Source: Bradyrhizobium sp. Gha
GTDB taxonomy: Bacteria > Pseudomonadota > Alphaproteobacteria > Rhizobiales > Xanthobacteraceae
Direction of reading: 5' to 3'
Assembly: GCF_900113735.1 (NCBI RefSeq)
Contig: NZ_FOQM01000015.1
Span: forward strand, 102,145 to 166,144
DNA: 64,000 nucleotides
The position numbers and the translations under genes are program-made. Below the pieces are notes generated by a model. That model did not search any database. It was not told the origin of the DNA and was given only the letters and a program-made list of their open reading frames with translations. This document shows positions 43,917-52,651 of the stretch, piece by piece. How positions within the stretch are numbered: the stretch's first letter is position 1; every line of letters starts with the position of its first letter.

Positions 43917-44810
43917 ATGGCCACGATCGCATTCATCGGTCTCGGCAACATGGGCGGCCCAATGGCCGCCAACCTGGTCAAAGCCGGCCACAACGTGGTG
44001 GCGTTCGATCTCGTCGAGGCCTCCCGCAATCAAGCCAAGGCCGATGGCGCCGGCATCGCTGATAGCGCATCGGGCGCGGTGAAGGGCGCCGATGTCGTCG
44101 TCACCATGCTGCCCGCAGGCAAGCATGTGCTCAGCGTCTGGAACGAGGTCGTACCCGCGATGACCAAGGGTGCGCTGATCATCGACAGCTCCACCATCGA
44201 TGTCGAAAGCGCCAGGGCCGCGCATGCGCTCGCGGCCAAGAATGGCGTGCTCTCGGTCGATGCGCCGGTTTCCGGCGGGACCGGCGGTGCCAAGGGGGCA
44301 ACGCTCACCTTCATGTGCGGCGGCGAGGAGGGCGCGTTCGCGGCAGCCAGGCCCGTGCTGGAAAACATGGGCAAGAAGATCGTGCATTGCGGCGGCGCCG
44401 GCGCCGGGCAGGCGGCCAAGATCTGCAACAACATGATCCTCGGGATTTCCATGATCGCGGTGAGCGAAGCCTTCGCGCTCGGCGAAAAGCTCGGCCTCTC
44501 GCATCAGGCGCTTTTCGACGTGGCCTCGACCTCGTCGGGTCAGTGCTGGTCGCTCACGACCTATTGCCCGGTTCCCGGTCCGGTGCCGACCTCGCCCGCG
44601 AACAACGACTACAAGCCGGGCTTCGCCTCGGCGCTGATGGTGAAAGACCTGACGCTGGCGCAGGACGCCGCCAAGGCCACTGGCGCCGCGACGCCGCTCG
44701 GCAAGCATGCACAGGAGATCTATCAGTCTTTCGACGCAGCCGGCCAGGGCGGGGTGGATTTTTCCGGTATTATCAAGCACGTTAGGGAGCTAGCCGGGAA
44801 AGCCCAATGA
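43917..44810 (+). CDS. mmsB: 3-hydroxyisobutyrate dehydrogenase
   Basis: 297 residues. The NAD-binding motif is GLGNMGGPMA at 8-17, the substrate-site DAPVSGGTGGAKGATL at 115-130, and the catalytic Lys168 in AAKICNNMILG. It oxidises 3-hydroxyisobutyrate to methylmalonate semialdehyde, the substrate of MmsA, closing the pathway encoded here. GGAGGAAA precedes ATG 43917. Its stop overlaps the next gene's start by 4 bp (ATGA), so the acyl-CoA synthetase is translated from the same message. Confidence 0.95.
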   Translation: MATIAFIGLGNMGGPMAANLVKAGHNVVAFDLVEASRNQAKADGAGIADSASGAVKGADVVVTMLPAGKHVLSVWNEVVPAMTKGALIIDSSTIDVESARAAHALAAKNGVLSVDAPVSGGTGGAKGATLTFMCGGEEGAFAAARPVLENMGKKIVHCGGAGAGQAAKICNNMILGISMIAVSEAFALGEKLGLSHQALFDVASTSSGQCWSLTTYCPVPGPVPTSPANNDYKPGFASALMVKDLTLAQDAAKATGAATPLGKHAQEIYQSFDAAGQGGVDFSGIIKHVRELAGKAQ

Positions 44811-46522
44811 CGACGTTTCAGGACGCGCGCGCGTTTCTTCTTCAGCACCGCACGGATTACGAAACAGCGGTCAGGGATTTCCGCTGGCCCGATCCGGGCC
44901 CCTTCAACTGGGCGCTCGACTGGTTCGACGAGCTCGCGAAGGATGCGGATGCCAAGGACCGGCCCGCGCTCTGGATTGTCGATGCCGCACAGGACAAGCA
45001 GACAAAACTATCCTTCGCGGCGCTCTCGAAGCGTTCCAACCAGGTCGCCAACTTTCTCCGTGCGCAAGGCCTGAAGCGCGGCGACCATCTTCTGCTGCTG
45101 CTCGGCAATGTGGTTCCGCTATGGGAGACGATGCTGGCGGCGATCAAGCTCGGTGTCGTCGTGATTCCTGCGACCACGCTGCTCACCGCCGAAGAGCTGC
45201 GCGACCGGCTCGATCGTGGCCAGGCGAAAGCAGTGGTGGCTGCGGAAGACCAGGTCGCGAAAGTCGCAAGCCTTGGAGCCGGGAACACCGTCCGCATCGT
45301 CGTTGGTGCGGCCTCCGATGGCTGGCTCGCTTTTGACCAGGCGGCGAAGGCTTCGGAGAGTTTCACGCCCGACGGCCCGACCAATGCCGACGACCCGATG
45401 CTGCTCTATTTCACCTCGGGCACCACGGCAAAGCCAAAGCTGGTCCGGCACAGCCAGCGCAGCTACCCCGTCGGGCATCTCTCGACCATGTACTGGATCG
45501 GACTGCAGCCAGGCGACATCCACCTCAACATTTCCTCGCCCGGCTGGGCCAAGCATGCCTGGAGTTGCTTCTTCGCGCCGTGGAATGCTGGCGCCACCGT
45601 GTTCGTGGTCAACCAGCCGCGCTTCGACGCCAAGGGGCTGCTCGCCACCATCGGCCGCTGCGGCGTCACCACGCTGTGCGCGCCGCCAACGGTGTGGCGG
45701 CTGTTCATCCAGGAGGACCTGGGCTCGTTCAAGATGAGCTTGCGGGAGGTCTGCGGCGCGGGCGAGCCGCTCAATCCTGAAGTGATCGATCAGGTGCAGG
45801 CAGCCTGGGGCCTCACGATCCGTGACGGCTACGGCCAGACCGAGACCACGGCGCTTGCCGGCAATTCGCCGGGCCAGAAGATCAAGGTCGGCTCCATGGG
45901 CCGGCCGCTGCCGGGCTATCGCGTGCAGGTCAGCGATGCCGATGGCCATCCCGCCAAGGAGGGCGAGGTGGCCTTGCTGCTGGGCGCGGATCGTCCTGCC
46001 GGCCTGATGCAGGGCTATCAGGGCGACGACGGCAAGCTCTCCGGCGCCGAAGGCGAGCTCTATCGCAGTGGGGACGTCGTTTTTGAAGACGAGGATGGCT
46101 ATCTCACCTTCGTCGGCCGTTCCGATGACGTCTTCAAATCTTCGGACTATCGCATCAGCCCGTTCGAGCTGGAGAGCGTGCTGCTCGAGCACGAACTGGT
46201 GGCGGAAGCCGCGGTGGTGCCGAGCCCCGATCCGATCAGGCTCGCGATCCCCAAGGCCTTCGTGCTGTTGACCTCGGGCGCGGAGCGGACGCCGGAGACG
46301 GCGCTCTCCATCTTCAAGCACCTGCACACGCGGCTTGCGCCGTTCAAGCGCATCCGCCGGCTCGAGATCGTCACCGAGCTGCCGAAGACGATCTCTGGCA
46401 AAATCCGCCGCGTGCAGCTACGACGGCTCGAACGCGACAATGATCGCGACGACCCGCTGCGCGGCCGGGAATTCCGTGAGGAGGACTTTCCCGAGCTGCC
46501 GAAAACGAGAAGTGAGACCTAA
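44807..46522 (+). CDS. AMP-dependent acyl-CoA synthetase
   Basis: 571 residues of the adenylate-forming superfamily. The P-loop-like motif is LYFTSGTTAKPKLVRHS near residues 203-219, ENxxGYGQTETT near 343-350, and the hinge/C-terminal RSDDVFKSSDYRISPFELE. The catalytic lysine in LPKTISGKIRRVQLR is present. It activates an acid with ATP and CoA. It resembles medium-chain/acetyl-CoA synthetase types (ACSM). Together with the mmsB overlap it belongs to the operon, perhaps feeding branched-chain or aromatic acids into it. Substrate undetermined. Confidence 0.9.
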   Translation: MTTFQDARAFLLQHRTDYETAVRDFRWPDPGPFNWALDWFDELAKDADAKDRPALWIVDAAQDKQTKLSFAALSKRSNQVANFLRAQGLKRGDHLLLLLGNVVPLWETMLAAIKLGVVVIPATTLLTAEELRDRLDRGQAKAVVAAEDQVAKVASLGAGNTVRIVVGAASDGWLAFDQAAKASESFTPDGPTNADDPMLLYFTSGTTAKPKLVRHSQRSYPVGHLSTMYWIGLQPGDIHLNISSPGWAKHAWSCFFAPWNAGATVFVVNQPRFDAKGLLATIGRCGVTTLCAPPTVWRLFIQEDLGSFKMSLREVCGAGEPLNPEVIDQVQAAWGLTIRDGYGQTETTALAGNSPGQKIKVGSMGRPLPGYRVQVSDADGHPAKEGEVALLLGADRPAGLMQGYQGDDGKLSGAEGELYRSGDVVFEDEDGYLTFVGRSDDVFKSSDYRISPFELESVLLEHELVAEAAVVPSPDPIRLAIPKAFVLLTSGAERTPETALSIFKHLHTRLAPFKRIRRLEIVTELPKTISGKIRRVQLRRLERDNDRDDPLRGREFREEDFPELPKTRSET

Positions 46523-47002
46523 GTGAACGAAATCTGGAAGAAGCCGCCAATCACGCTGGAGGCCTATCAGGCCATGGTCGGCAAGGAGATCGGCGTGTCG
46601 TCCTGGCACCTGATCGACCAGCCCCGCATCGACACCTACGCCGATGTGATCGAGGATCACCAGTTTATCCACGTCGATCCGGAACGCGCGAAGAAGGAAA
46701 CCTCCTTCGGCACCACGATCGCGCACGGTTTTCTCACGATGTCGCTGCTGTCAATCATGTCCTATGAGGTGATGCCTGTGATCGCCGGCACCACGATGGG
46801 CGTCAATTACGGCTTCGACAAGCTGCGCTTCATCTCGCCGGTGCGCTCGGGCAAGCGCGTTCGTGGCCGTTTCGTGCTGGCCGAGGCCAAGCTGCGCAAG
46901 CCGACCGAGTTGCAGTCGCGCACCAACGTGACGGTGGAGATCGAAGGCGAGGACAAGCCCGCGCTGGTCGCGGACTGGCTCGGGTTGATCTATTTCGCGT
47001 AA
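46523..47002 (+). CDS. MaoC-like enoyl-CoA hydratase
   Basis: 159 residues of the MaoC/hot-dog fold. The catalytic Asp and His sit in DHQFIHVDPERAKKETSFG, and the second part reads GTTIAHGFLTMSLLS, as in R-specific hydratases. The start is GTG at 46523, immediately after the synthetase stop (TAA 46520-46522), so reinitiation or coupling is likely. It hydrates an enoyl-CoA, plausibly the product of an upstream step. After it comes a 220-bp gap with a small hairpin and a repeat element. Confidence 0.87.
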   Translation: MNEIWKKPPITLEAYQAMVGKEIGVSSWHLIDQPRIDTYADVIEDHQFIHVDPERAKKETSFGTTIAHGFLTMSLLSIMSYEVMPVIAGTTMGVNYGFDKLRFISPVRSGKRVRGRFVLAEAKLRKPTELQSRTNVTVEIEGEDKPALVADWLGLIYFA

Positions 47003-47072
47003 CCCTGGCCGGGCTTGACCCGGCCATGCATCGCTGCTCAAAAGCTGGCCAAATCTCTCGCGGAGCGCTTTT

Positions 47073-47208
47073 ACCCTCTCCCCCTGTGGGAGAGGGTGGC
47101 TTCGCGGAACGCGAAGCCGGGTGAGGGGTATCTCTCCACGAGCTCGGCTGCTGCGAAATACCCCTCATCCGGCGCTTCGCGCCACCTGCTCCCGCAAGGG
47201 GAGAAGGA
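47073..47208. repeat. Inverted repeat (CCCTCTCCCCCTGTGGGAGAGGG family)
   Basis: Left arm: TACCCTCTCCCCCTGTGGGA with its own hairpin. Right arm: CACCTGCTCCCGCAAGGGGA. Middle arms GCGAAGCCGGGTGAGGGGTA and TACCCCTCATCCGGCGCTTC pair across about 30 bases. The right end supplies the purine-rich GGGGAGAAGGAAG just ahead of the SDR start codon at 47223. A separate small hairpin, GGCCGGG/CCCGGCC, lies at 47007-47025 after the MaoC stop. Confidence 0.7.
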
Positions 47209-47222
47209 AGAAAGGAAGCATC

Positions 47223-48140
47223 ATGCCAATCAGGTTCGACGGACGCGTCGCCATCGTCACCGGCGCCGGCAATGGTCTCGGACGCGCGCATGCGCTGGGC
47301 CTTGCCAGCCGCGGCGCGAAGGTCGTCGTCAACGATTTCGGCGGCGCGCGCGACGGTAGCGGTGGTTCGCTCTCGCCGGCCGAAGCGGTGGTCGAGGAGA
47401 TCCGCAAAGCGGGCGGCACGGCGATGGCCGACGGCGCTGACGTCTCGAACTTCGAGCAGGTCACCGCCATGGTCGAGCGCGCCACCAGGGAATGGGGCAG
47501 CGTCGATCTGATGTGCGCCAATGCCGGCATCCTGCGCGACAAGTCGTTCGGCAAGATGGAAGCGGCCGATTTTCAGAAGGTGCTCGACGTGCATCTGGTC
47601 GGCACGTTCTATTGTTGCAAGGCGGTCTGGGCCGGCATGCGCGACCGCAACTATGGTCGTATCGTGTTGACGACCTCATCCTCCGGCCTATACGGCAATT
47701 TCGGCCAGGCCAATTACGGCGCGGCGAAATCAGGCATGGTCGGTCTGATGAACGTGCTCGCCGAGGAAGGCCGCAAGAACAACATCCGCGTCAACATCAT
47801 CTCGCCCACGGCGGCGACCCGCATGACCGAGGAGCTGCTGCCGCCACAGGCGCTGCAACTGATGAAGCCCAACGCGATCACGCCCGCGGTCGAGTACATG
47901 CTGAGCGAGGACGCGCCGACCCGCACCATCATGGGCGCCGGGGCGGGCTCCTTCGCCGTGATCAAGATTTTGGAGAGCGAAGGCATCAACCTGCCGGAGT
48001 CGGAGTGGACGCCTGACGCAGTCGCCGCGCATTTCGCCGAGATCAGCGACATGTCGAAGGCCAAGGCGCTGGCCGGCGCATTCGAGCAGACGCAGAAATA
48101 CGTGGCGCAGGCCGCGGCGCGGGCGGGGATCAAGCTCTGA
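47223..48140 (+). CDS. SDR family 3-hydroxyacyl-CoA dehydrogenase-like
   Basis: 305 residues, longer than ordinary SDRs. Cofactor motif TGAGNGLG at 13-20; NAG at 100-102; Ser152-154; catalytic YGAAK at 165-169. VVVNDFGGARDGSGGS at 35-50 is typical of the dehydrogenase part of peroxisomal MFE-2-like enzymes (17-beta-HSD4 group), and the extended C-terminus fits that group. ATG 47223 is preceded by the purine-rich end of a repeat element. Probably oxidises a 3-hydroxyacyl-CoA made by the MaoC hydratase encoded just before it. Its last bases overlap the next gene by 4 bp. Confidence 0.87.
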   Translation: MPIRFDGRVAIVTGAGNGLGRAHALGLASRGAKVVVNDFGGARDGSGGSLSPAEAVVEEIRKAGGTAMADGADVSNFEQVTAMVERATREWGSVDLMCANAGILRDKSFGKMEAADFQKVLDVHLVGTFYCCKAVWAGMRDRNYGRIVLTTSSSGLYGNFGQANYGAAKSGMVGLMNVLAEEGRKNNIRVNIISPTAATRMTEELLPPQALQLMKPNAITPAVEYMLSEDAPTRTIMGAGAGSFAVIKILESEGINLPESEWTPDAVAAHFAEISDMSKAKALAGAFEQTQKYVAQAAARAGIKL

Positions 48141-49363
48141 CCGACGTCGCCGTCATCGGTGCCGGTCCCGCCGGGCTGATGGCGGCGGAGGTGCTCGCAT
48201 CGGGCGGCGCCCGCGTCACCGTCTTCGACGCGATGCCGTCTGCGGGCCGCAAATTCCTGATGGCTGGCCGCGGTGGGCTCAACCTGACCCACAGCGAGCC
48301 GCTGGCGGATTTCCTCCCCCGCTACCGCGAAGCGATGCCGCACTTGCGCTCCGCGGTCGAGGCGTTCCCGCCCGATAAGCTGCGCGACTGGAGCGCAGCG
48401 CTTGGACAGCCGACCTTCGTCGGCAGCAGCGGGCGGGTATTTCCGAAAACCTTCAAGGCCTCACCCTTGCTGCGCGCCTGGCTGCGGCGGCTCGATGCCG
48501 CTGGCGTGCAGTTCGCATTTCGGCATCGCTGGACCGGCTGGGACGATCAGGGGCGGTTGCAATTTCAAACGCCCGACGCCGCGCGAGCCGTCGCGTCCAA
48601 GGTAACCGTGCTCGCGCTGGGGGGCGCCAGCTGGCCGCGGCTCGGCTCGGATGGCGCGTGGGTCGATTGTCTCGCCGCAAAAGGCATTGCTGTCTCAAAG
48701 CTGCGGCCGGCCAATTCCGGCTTCACGGTCTCGTGGTCCGACGTCTTCCGCGATCGCTTTGAGGGCCAGCCGCTCAAGGGCGTGGCGCTGACGGTCGGCA
48801 CGCACACGGTGCGCGGGGAAGCAATGATCACCCGGGCCGGCATCGAGGGCGGCGCGATCTATGCGCTATCGGCGGAGCTGCGCGAGGCGGTGCTGGGGAT
48901 CGGGCAGGCGACATTGACGATCGCATTGAGGCCGGATCTCACCACGGAGGTGCTGGCCACGCGCCTGTCAGGCACGCGCGGCAAGCAGTCTCTCGCAAAT
49001 TTCCTGCGCAAGGCGGCGCAATTGTCGCCGGTCGGCATTGGCCTGATGCAGGAAACGGCCATTGCGTCCGGCCGGCAACTGGCCGTGTTCTCGCCGGTGG
49101 AGCTGGCGCATCTGGTGAACGCCATTCCGGTTCAGCTCACCGGCGTCGCTCCGCTCGACCGCGCCATCTCGACCGCGGGCGGCATTGCCTTCGACGAGCT
49201 CGACGAAAATTTCATGCTGCGCAAACTGCCCGGCGTGTTCGCCGCCGGCGAGATGCTGGACTGGGAGGCGCCGACCGGCGGCTATCTCCTGCAGGCCTCG
49301 TTTGCCACGGGAGCGGCTGCGGGCAGGGGTGTGCTGCACTGGTTGGCACCATCCCGATCATGA
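48137..49363 (+). CDS. FAD-dependent oxidoreductase (BaiN/YhiN-like), apparent CTG start
   Basis: 408 residues if started at CTG 48137. The N-terminus then reads (M)TDVAVIGAGPAGLMAAE, with the dinucleotide-binding GAGPAG at 8-13. The first ATG (48179) would cut off this motif, and no in-frame ATG, GTG or TTG occurs upstream between the CTG and the SDR coding region. CTGA overlaps the SDR stop in the same way as the ATGA overlaps elsewhere in this window, with GGGG 8 bases upstream. The family includes HI0933/YhiN flavoproteins (LMAGRGGLNLTHSE, PTGGYLLQASFATG) of mostly unknown function. Its 3' end overlaps the converging MFS gene by 6 bp. Confidence 0.83.
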   Translation: MTDVAVIGAGPAGLMAAEVLASGGARVTVFDAMPSAGRKFLMAGRGGLNLTHSEPLADFLPRYREAMPHLRSAVEAFPPDKLRDWSAALGQPTFVGSSGRVFPKTFKASPLLRAWLRRLDAAGVQFAFRHRWTGWDDQGRLQFQTPDAARAVASKVTVLALGGASWPRLGSDGAWVDCLAAKGIAVSKLRPANSGFTVSWSDVFRDRFEGQPLKGVALTVGTHTVRGEAMITRAGIEGGAIYALSAELREAVLGIGQATLTIALRPDLTTEVLATRLSGTRGKQSLANFLRKAAQLSPVGIGLMQETAIASGRQLAVFSPVELAHLVNAIPVQLTGVAPLDRAISTAGGIAFDELDENFMLRKLPGVFAAGEMLDWEAPTGGYLLQASFATGAAAGRGVLHWLAPSRS

Positions 49364-50575
49364 TGTGCCCGTCTTGGTCAGCAGATCAGTGAGGAGGCCG
49401 AGCACACCAAACGCCGCTGCAACGGCGCAGACCGCGGTCCAACCGCCATAGCTCCAAGCCAGTGACGCTGTTGCAGCTCCGATGCCCCCGCCGATGAAGA
49501 ACAGCGCGACGAACAGGCCATTGATGCGGCCGCGCGCCTCGGGGCGCAGCAAATTGACGGCGCGGCGTCCGAGTGTCTGGTCGGCAGTGATGCCGACATC
49601 CAGCAGGATGGTGCCGAGGCCCAACACCAGCAGGGCAGCGGTACGGGACTCGATCATGCCCGCCCAGGCGCAAAGAGCCAGGGAGCCGATGATGCACACA
49701 TGAGCCGCGAAGAACATCGGGCGTGCCCAGCCCTTGTCACCCCAACGGCCGGCGAGCGGTGTCGCCGCGGCGCCGGCCACGCCGATCAGCGCGAAAGCGG
49801 CAATGCCTTTGGCGTCGAGCATGAACGGTGCATCCGGCAGGCGCAGTGCAACCGCGGACCAGAATGCTGTGAAGGATGCCATGACCAGCGAAGCCGTCCA
49901 GGCCCGCACGCGCAGCACAGGCTCTTCCCGCAGCAGTCTGGGGAACGAGCCGAGCAGTTCCCCGTAGCTTACCCGGGTGGCCGGTTGCAGCGCTGGCAAA
50001 AAGCGGCTGAGTGCGCCGGCCAGGACTGTCATCAGAGCGGCCGAGGCGAGATAGTACGCGCGCCAGCTCCAGAGGTCGGCGATCAGGCTCGCTGCCGGCC
50101 GCGACAGCAGGATGCCGATCATGAGTCCGCCCATGACCTCGCCGATGGCCTGGCCGCGACGCTCAGCTGCGACCATCGAGGCCACCAGAGGAACCGTCAT
50201 CTGGATCGCCGCGCAGGAGGCGCCGAGAATGAACGTGGCGAGCAACAGGAGCGCGGGTGACGGCGCGAGCGCGGTCGCCAGAGCCGCGGCGATCGCGCAG
50301 CCGAGCGTCCGCAGGATCAGCCGCCGGTTCTCAATGAGATCGACGAGCGGCACCAGCAAAACCAGGCCGAGTGCATAACCAAGCAGGGTCAACGTGCTGA
50401 CGAGGCCGGCCTCAAAGGCGGTCATGGCCAGGGATCGGCCGATCAGGCCCACCAGAATCTGCGGCGCGAACAGATTGGTGACAACGACGCCCGTGGTGAT
50501 CGCGCCGAGCCAGATCAGGGATCGCTCGGCGAGCTGCTTCGGGGAGGCAAGCTTGGTGGTTTCGGAGATGGTCAT
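49358..50575 (-). CDS. MFS transporter, drug/sugar-efflux type
   Basis: 405 residues with 12 predicted spans. The start (LIWLGAITTGVVVTNLFAPQILVGLIGRSL) and the loop-2 motif DLIENRRLILRTLG fit the YdhP/DHA1-like efflux group. Its divergent neighbour is a LysR gene, 94 bp away, so regulation by that protein is likely. The C-terminal tail overlaps the converging flavoprotein gene by 6 bp. ATG 50575 is the first start upstream of helix 1. Substrate unknown. Confidence 0.87.
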   Translation of the reverse strand: MTISETTKLASPKQLAERSLIWLGAITTGVVVTNLFAPQILVGLIGRSLAMTAFEAGLVSTLTLLGYALGLVLLVPLVDLIENRRLILRTLGCAIAAALATALAPSPALLLLATFILGASCAAIQMTVPLVASMVAAERRGQAIGEVMGGLMIGILLSRPAASLIADLWSWRAYYLASAALMTVLAGALSRFLPALQPATRVSYGELLGSFPRLLREEPVLRVRAWTASLVMASFTAFWSAVALRLPDAPFMLDAKGIAAFALIGVAGAAATPLAGRWGDKGWARPMFFAAHVCIIGSLALCAWAGMIESRTAALLVLGLGTILLDVGITADQTLGRRAVNLLRPEARGRINGLFVALFFIGGGIGAATASLAWSYGGWTAVCAVAAAFGVLGLLTDLLTKTGTS

Positions 50576-50669
50576 GGGGCCTCGCGGACTGGATGCGTGG
50601 GCCCTCTTTAAGCGGGAGCTCTAATATGCTACAAATCAATTAAGTCTATAAAGAATATGCGTGTCTCTC

Positions 50670-51572
50670 ATGAATACCCATGATCTCGTCGCCTTCGTCG
50701 CCGTAGTCGAGACCGGCTCCATCGTTGCGGCCTCGATGCGTCTCAACCTCACGCAGCCCGGCGTAACGCGGCGCATCCAGAATCTCGAGGAGATGCTGGG
50801 CGCGCAATTGCTGGACCGTCTGTCGAAACCGTTGAAGCCGACGGCCGCCGGTCATGAGGCCTACGAGCAGGGCCGGCGCCTGCTCAGAATGCTGGACGAT
50901 CTCAAGGCCGGCGTCGCCAATGACGGTGTGGTTCGCGGCGAGTTCAGGCTCGGTCTCACGCCGTTCCTCTCCGAGGCCGGGCTCAGCGCGCCGCTCGATT
51001 CGGTGCGTGCCGAATTTCCGGCGCTGAGCGTGCGCGTCGTGTCGGGCTGGTCGCCCAACCAAATCGAGCGTGTCAGCCGCAACGAGCTGGATGCCGCCGC
51101 GATCTGCCTGCCCGATGGTGCGGCCCCGCCCGCCGATCTCGTCGCCGACGATCTCGGTTCGCAGCCGGTGATGTTCGTCGTCGCGCGCGAGATGAAGATT
51201 CCCCGCACCGTCGATCTGGAACACCTGTCGCAGCTCTCATGGGTGATCAACCAGGACGGCTGCGGCTTTCGCGACACCCTCAAGCGCCGCTTTGATGCCG
51301 AACATCTGCCGTTCACCGTCGCCGTGGAGGCGCTCGACAGCGAGCTTCGCCTGTCGCTCGTGGCGCGCGGCCTTGGTGTCGGGCTGGTAACGCCGCTTGC
51401 GCTGAAGCGCAGCGCGTTCCGCACCAAGCTGAAGCCGGTTGTTGCACGTGATTTCAATCCCGCGGTGCGCGCATGGCTGGTGCATCGCCCACCGGCCGGG
51501 CGGCTGGCCCGCCCGATCAACTTGTTCCGCGAGGGCCTCGATCGCGAGCTTCAGGCTCTCATTCGCGCCTAG
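50670..51572 (+). CDS. LysR family transcriptional regulator, divergent to MFS gene
   Basis: 300 residues from ATG 50670 (GTG at 50661 would add three). The DNA-binding domain is at about 3-62 (DLVAFVAVVETGSIVAAS, then TRRIQNLEEMLGAQLLDR), followed by the effector domain (GEFRLGLTPFLSEAGL; LVARGLGVGLVTPLALKRS). A short AT-rich stretch separates it from the divergent MFS gene. It converges with the PLP-enzyme gene, overlapping by 4 bp at the ends. It most likely controls the MFS gene. Confidence 0.88.
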   Translation: MNTHDLVAFVAVVETGSIVAASMRLNLTQPGVTRRIQNLEEMLGAQLLDRLSKPLKPTAAGHEAYEQGRRLLRMLDDLKAGVANDGVVRGEFRLGLTPFLSEAGLSAPLDSVRAEFPALSVRVVSGWSPNQIERVSRNELDAAAICLPDGAAPPADLVADDLGSQPVMFVVAREMKIPRTVDLEHLSQLSWVINQDGCGFRDTLKRRFDAEHLPFTVAVEALDSELRLSLVARGLGVGLVTPLALKRSAFRTKLKPVVARDFNPAVRAWLVHRPPAGRLARPINLFREGLDRELQALIRA

Positions 51573-52648
51573 CGCAGCTTTCCCCGCGCCGCCACCGGCA
51601 GCGTGCCGATGATCTCCTCGCCGCGCACCATCACCACTTCGTCCATCATGTTGACGACGACGCAGACGTGGTTCGGCACGATGCGGACGACGTCGCCGAC
51701 GTTTGGTCGTGTGTTGCTGCGGGAGAGGTCGAGAAAGCCGTGCTCCTCGGCGAAGCGGGCGATCTTGGCCTCGGGGTGCTCCAGGATCAGGCCGTGGCCG
51801 TCGAGGCCGCCGGTATCCGTCGTGAGCGTCTTCGAGCCGGCATCGAGAATGCCGCGCTCGGGGGCGGCACGGCTCACCACTGTCGAATAGATGTGCAGCG
51901 CGCAATCGTCCCAGGTGGCGGAGCCGGCCGCGACCTGCATGCGGTCGTTGTAGATATAGGTGCCGAAGCGGTGCTCGGTGCCGCCCTTGAGCTTGCCGAT
52001 GTTGACGAGGTTCGGCGTGCCGCCGGTCGAGACCATTTTTGCGTCAAGCCCGTGCTCGCGCACGCCGGCCAGCGCCTCGTCGAAGAATGTCTGCGCATCG
52101 CCCCAGCCTGTTTCGGTCGGGTAGAGCATGAAACCGGCAAACTCCAAGCCCTTGGACGCGGCAATTTCGCGCGCGAGCGCGATCGCCTCCGCCGGCGTCT
52201 CGACGCCCGCGCGCTTGCGCCCGGTATCGCATTCCACAACGACCGAGAGCGGACGGCCCGAGGCCGCGGCGGCCTTGGGCAGGCCAGCAACGACGGTCGA
52301 ATTGTCGGCGGCGACCGTCATCTTGGTCTTGGCATTCAGCGCGCCCAGCCGCGCCATCTTCTCTTCGCCAAGCAGATTGTAGCTGATCAGGATGTCATCG
52401 ATGCCGGCATTGGCCATGATCTCGGCCTCGCCGATCTTCTGGCAGGTGATGCCCTTGGCGCCCGCCGCGATCTGCATCTTGGCAAGGGTCGGGTTCTTGT
52501 GCGTCTTGATATGCGGCCGGTTGGCGATTCCGGCGGCGTCGCAAGCCTTCTGGATCCGCGCGATGTTGCGCTCGACCTTGTCCATGTCGATGACGGCGCA
52601 CGGCGTGCCGTATTCGCGGGCGATCTTTGCAGCAAGAGTCGTTGTCAT
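51569..52648 (-). CDS. PLP-dependent D-threonine aldolase/D-serine dehydratase family enzyme
   Basis: 359 residues with the alanine-racemase-like fold of the DSD1/DTA family. The PLP lysine lies in RPHIKTHK near 44-51, and the metal site appears as PNHVCVVVN near residues 327-335, its His and Cys matching the zinc ligands of eukaryotic-type D-serine dehydratase. It thus cleaves or dehydrates a D-3-hydroxy amino acid. ATG 52648 is used. It converges with the LysR gene and lies 3 bp ahead of the end of the ABC-F gene on the same strand, so it may be the last gene of that group. Aldolase or dehydratase cannot be told from sequence. Confidence 0.87.
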   Translation of the reverse strand: MTTTLAAKIAREYGTPCAVIDMDKVERNIARIQKACDAAGIANRPHIKTHKNPTLAKMQIAAGAKGITCQKIGEAEIMANAGIDDILISYNLLGEEKMARLGALNAKTKMTVAADNSTVVAGLPKAAAASGRPLSVVVECDTGRKRAGVETPAEAIALAREIAASKGLEFAGFMLYPTETGWGDAQTFFDEALAGVREHGLDAKMVSTGGTPNLVNIGKLKGGTEHRFGTYIYNDRMQVAAGSATWDDCALHIYSTVVSRAAPERGILDAGSKTLTTDTGGLDGHGLILEHPEAKIARFAEEHGFLDLSRSNTRPNVGDVVRIVPNHVCVVVNMMDEVVMVRGEEIIGTLPVAARGKLR

Positions 52649-52651
52649 GGG

